NCBI GenBank assembly: GCA_025934475.1
Contig: JAICXZ010000226.1
Location: forward strand, 1 to 5,936
DNA from: Mucilaginibacter sp.
Lineage (GTDB): Bacteria > Bacteroidota > Bacteroidia > Sphingobacteriales > Sphingobacteriaceae
Direction: 5' to 3'
DNA length: 5,936 nt
Shown: positions 4,894-5,936 of the stretch, piece after piece
Position numbering within the stretch: the stretch's first letter is position 1
Layout of the letters: each line of letters opens with the position of its first letter
Made by a program: the position numbers and the translations under genes
The notes under the pieces: model-generated
Told to the model about the DNA's origin: nothing
Seen by the model: only the letters and a program-made list of their open reading frames with translations
Database searches by the model: none

Positions 4894-5936
4894 TTAGTCA
4901 ACAACTACCGATCCTATCAATGTAGCAGTAGTTGTTCTTTCCACCAGTACATTTACATACTGTCCTGGCTTATAACTTTCATCTACCGGGAAAACAACCA
5001 TTGCATTCTGATCGTTTCGCCCGCAATAATCTTTGTCCGATTTTTTGGAGAACCCTTCTATCAGTACGCGCTGTACCTTGCCTAGTTGCGCCTGCAAGCG
5101 CTCGTAAGAGTGTGCCTGCTGTTTGGCAACAACCTGCTTCAGGCGACTACTTTTAACAAGTTCAGGAATATCATCAGCATAACGTTTAGCAGCCAGCGTG
5201 CCGGGTCTTTCAGAATACATGAACATGTAAGCGTAATCATACTTCACATAGTCCATCATGCTCAGCGTTTCCTGGTGCTCTTCGTCAGTTTCGCTACAGA
5301 AACCTGTGATAACATCCGTTGAAATGCCGCATTCAGGGATAATCCTCCTGATTGCATCGATCCTGTTCTTATACCATTCGCGATCATAAGTACGGTTCAT
5401 CAGATCGAGTATGCGGCTATTGCCCGATTGTACCGGCAGGTGGATATAGTTGCAGATGTTATCATACTTTTTCATCGTGTACAACACCTCATCCGTAATA
5501 TCCTTAGGATGCGAAGTCGAGAAACGAACGCGCAGATCAGGATGGATCAATGCGACCATTTCAAGTAAGTTGGCAAAATTAACAACTTCCGAATTCTGAC
5601 CGCCATCTTCTGACTTCTGACTTCCTACTTCCGACTTCTGATCACCCTCCGCGTCGCGCCCTGCGCCACCCCATTTATAAGAGTCCACATTCTGCCCCAG
5701 CAAAGTCACCTCACGATAGCCTTGGCTGAACAGATCGGCACACTCCTTAACGATCGATTGCGGTTCGCGGCTGCGCTCGCGCCCGCGGGTAAACGGAACC
5801 ACACAAAACGAGCACATGTTATCGCAACCGCGCATGATGGATACGAAGGCATTGATACCATTACTATTCAGGCGAACCGGATTAATATCTGCATAGGTCT
5901 CTTCGCGGGAAAGCAATACGTTTACAGCTTTTTGGC
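4894..5936 (-). CDS. miaB: tRNA-2-methylthio-N6-dimethylallyladenosine synthase MiaB, 5' end outside window
   Basis: MiaB is a radical-SAM enzyme that adds a methylthio group to i6A37 of tRNAs reading UNN codons, giving ms2i6A. The frame is open to the right edge (reading [21 protein letters not shown]), so most of the N-terminal methylthiotransferase domain is missing and about 347 residues are seen. The radical-SAM cluster motif CDNMCSFC is at 5826-5803, followed by [12 protein letters not shown], then [35 protein letters not shown] and [10 protein letters not shown], all typical of MiaB. The last ~60 residues form the TRAM RNA-binding domain, ending TLIGSVVVD. Between [11 protein letters not shown] and [10 protein letters not shown], where relatives have a short loop, there is an extra stretch of about 30 residues, including a heptad peptide repeat from a heptamer DNA array (5586-5641). 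The frame is kept, so the enzyme is probably still active; that is inference. Confidence 0.97.
   Translation of the reverse strand, partial: QKAVNVLLSREETYADINPVRLNSNGINAFVSIMRGCDNMCSFCVVPFTRGRERSREPQSIVKECADLFSQGYREVTLLGQNVDSYKWGGAGRDAEGDQKSEVGSQKSEDGGQNSEVVNFANLLEMVALIHPDLRVRFSTSHPKDITDEVLYTMKKYDNICNYIHLPVQSGNSRILDLMNRTYDREWYKNRIDAIRRIIPECGISTDVITGFCSETDEEHQETLSMMDYVKYDYAYMFMYSERPGTLAAKRYADDIPELVKSSRLKQVVAKQQAHSYERLQAQLGKVQRVLIEGFSKKSDKDYCGRNDQNAMVVFPVDESYKPGQYVNVLVERTTTATLIGSVVVD
5586..5641 (-). repeat. Heptamer tandem array inserted in frame within miaB
   Basis: Eight consecutive 7-nt units read on the minus strand as TCAGAAG, TCGGAAG, TAGGAAG, TCAGAAG, TCAGAAG, ATGGCGG, TCAGAAT and TCGGAAG. 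Because 3 x 7 = 21 nt, the translation repeats every seven residues: [21 protein letters not shown]. The unit TAGGAAG contains TAG, but in the frame used it is read as GTA GGA, so no stop arises. This is a low-complexity hydrophilic insertion in a surface loop of an otherwise conserved enzyme. Confidence 0.92.

Overview
The window looks like chromosomal DNA from a member of the Bacteroidota, most likely Sphingobacteriaceae (Mucilaginibacter/Pedobacter type). The evidence is the protein sequences themselves (an LptE of the Bacteroidota type, a SecG with an IQNPKGGGL motif, a GroES reading [15 protein letters not shown]), the lack of Shine-Dalgarno sequences, and the gene order. Every credible gene is on the minus strand, so transcription runs from the right end of the window to the left.

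In transcription order: miaB (tRNA methylthiotransferase, 5' end outside the window); a small four-helix-bundle protein gene of the 23S rRNA intervening-sequence family; a sigma-54-dependent AAA+ activator with no sensor domain; an LptE-like lipoprotein; a long, very acidic protein with a C-terminal TPR-like segment; secG, followed by a strong intrinsic terminator; a gene-free gap of about 180 bp with candidate promoter and operator sequence; and groES, cut by the left edge just before its end. Spacing from the activator to secG is very tight (gaps of 1 and 11 nt and one 14-nt overlap), which suggests one operon joining envelope biogenesis (LptE), secretion (SecG), a regulator and a protein of unknown role. 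groES appears to be a separate unit, presumably continuing into groEL.

The most interesting part is 4439-4872. The four-helix-bundle gene is enclosed almost exactly by a pair of 31-nt inverted repeats (28 of 31 matching), each built of 7-nt units of the GAATCAA/GAGTCAA type. The stop codon lies inside one repeat and the start codon 9 nt inside the other. The unit sits between the miaB stop and the ATG of the sigma-54 activator and looks inserted. It resembles, outside rRNA, the layout of 23S rRNA intervening sequences, where a gene of the same family sits in the loop of a long terminal stem. A second, related heptamer array (consensus TCAGAAG, eight units) is inserted in frame inside miaB and adds a QKSEVGS-type peptide repeat. 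The window therefore holds two heptamer-repeat insertions about 0.7 kb apart, one intergenic with a gene and one intragenic without.
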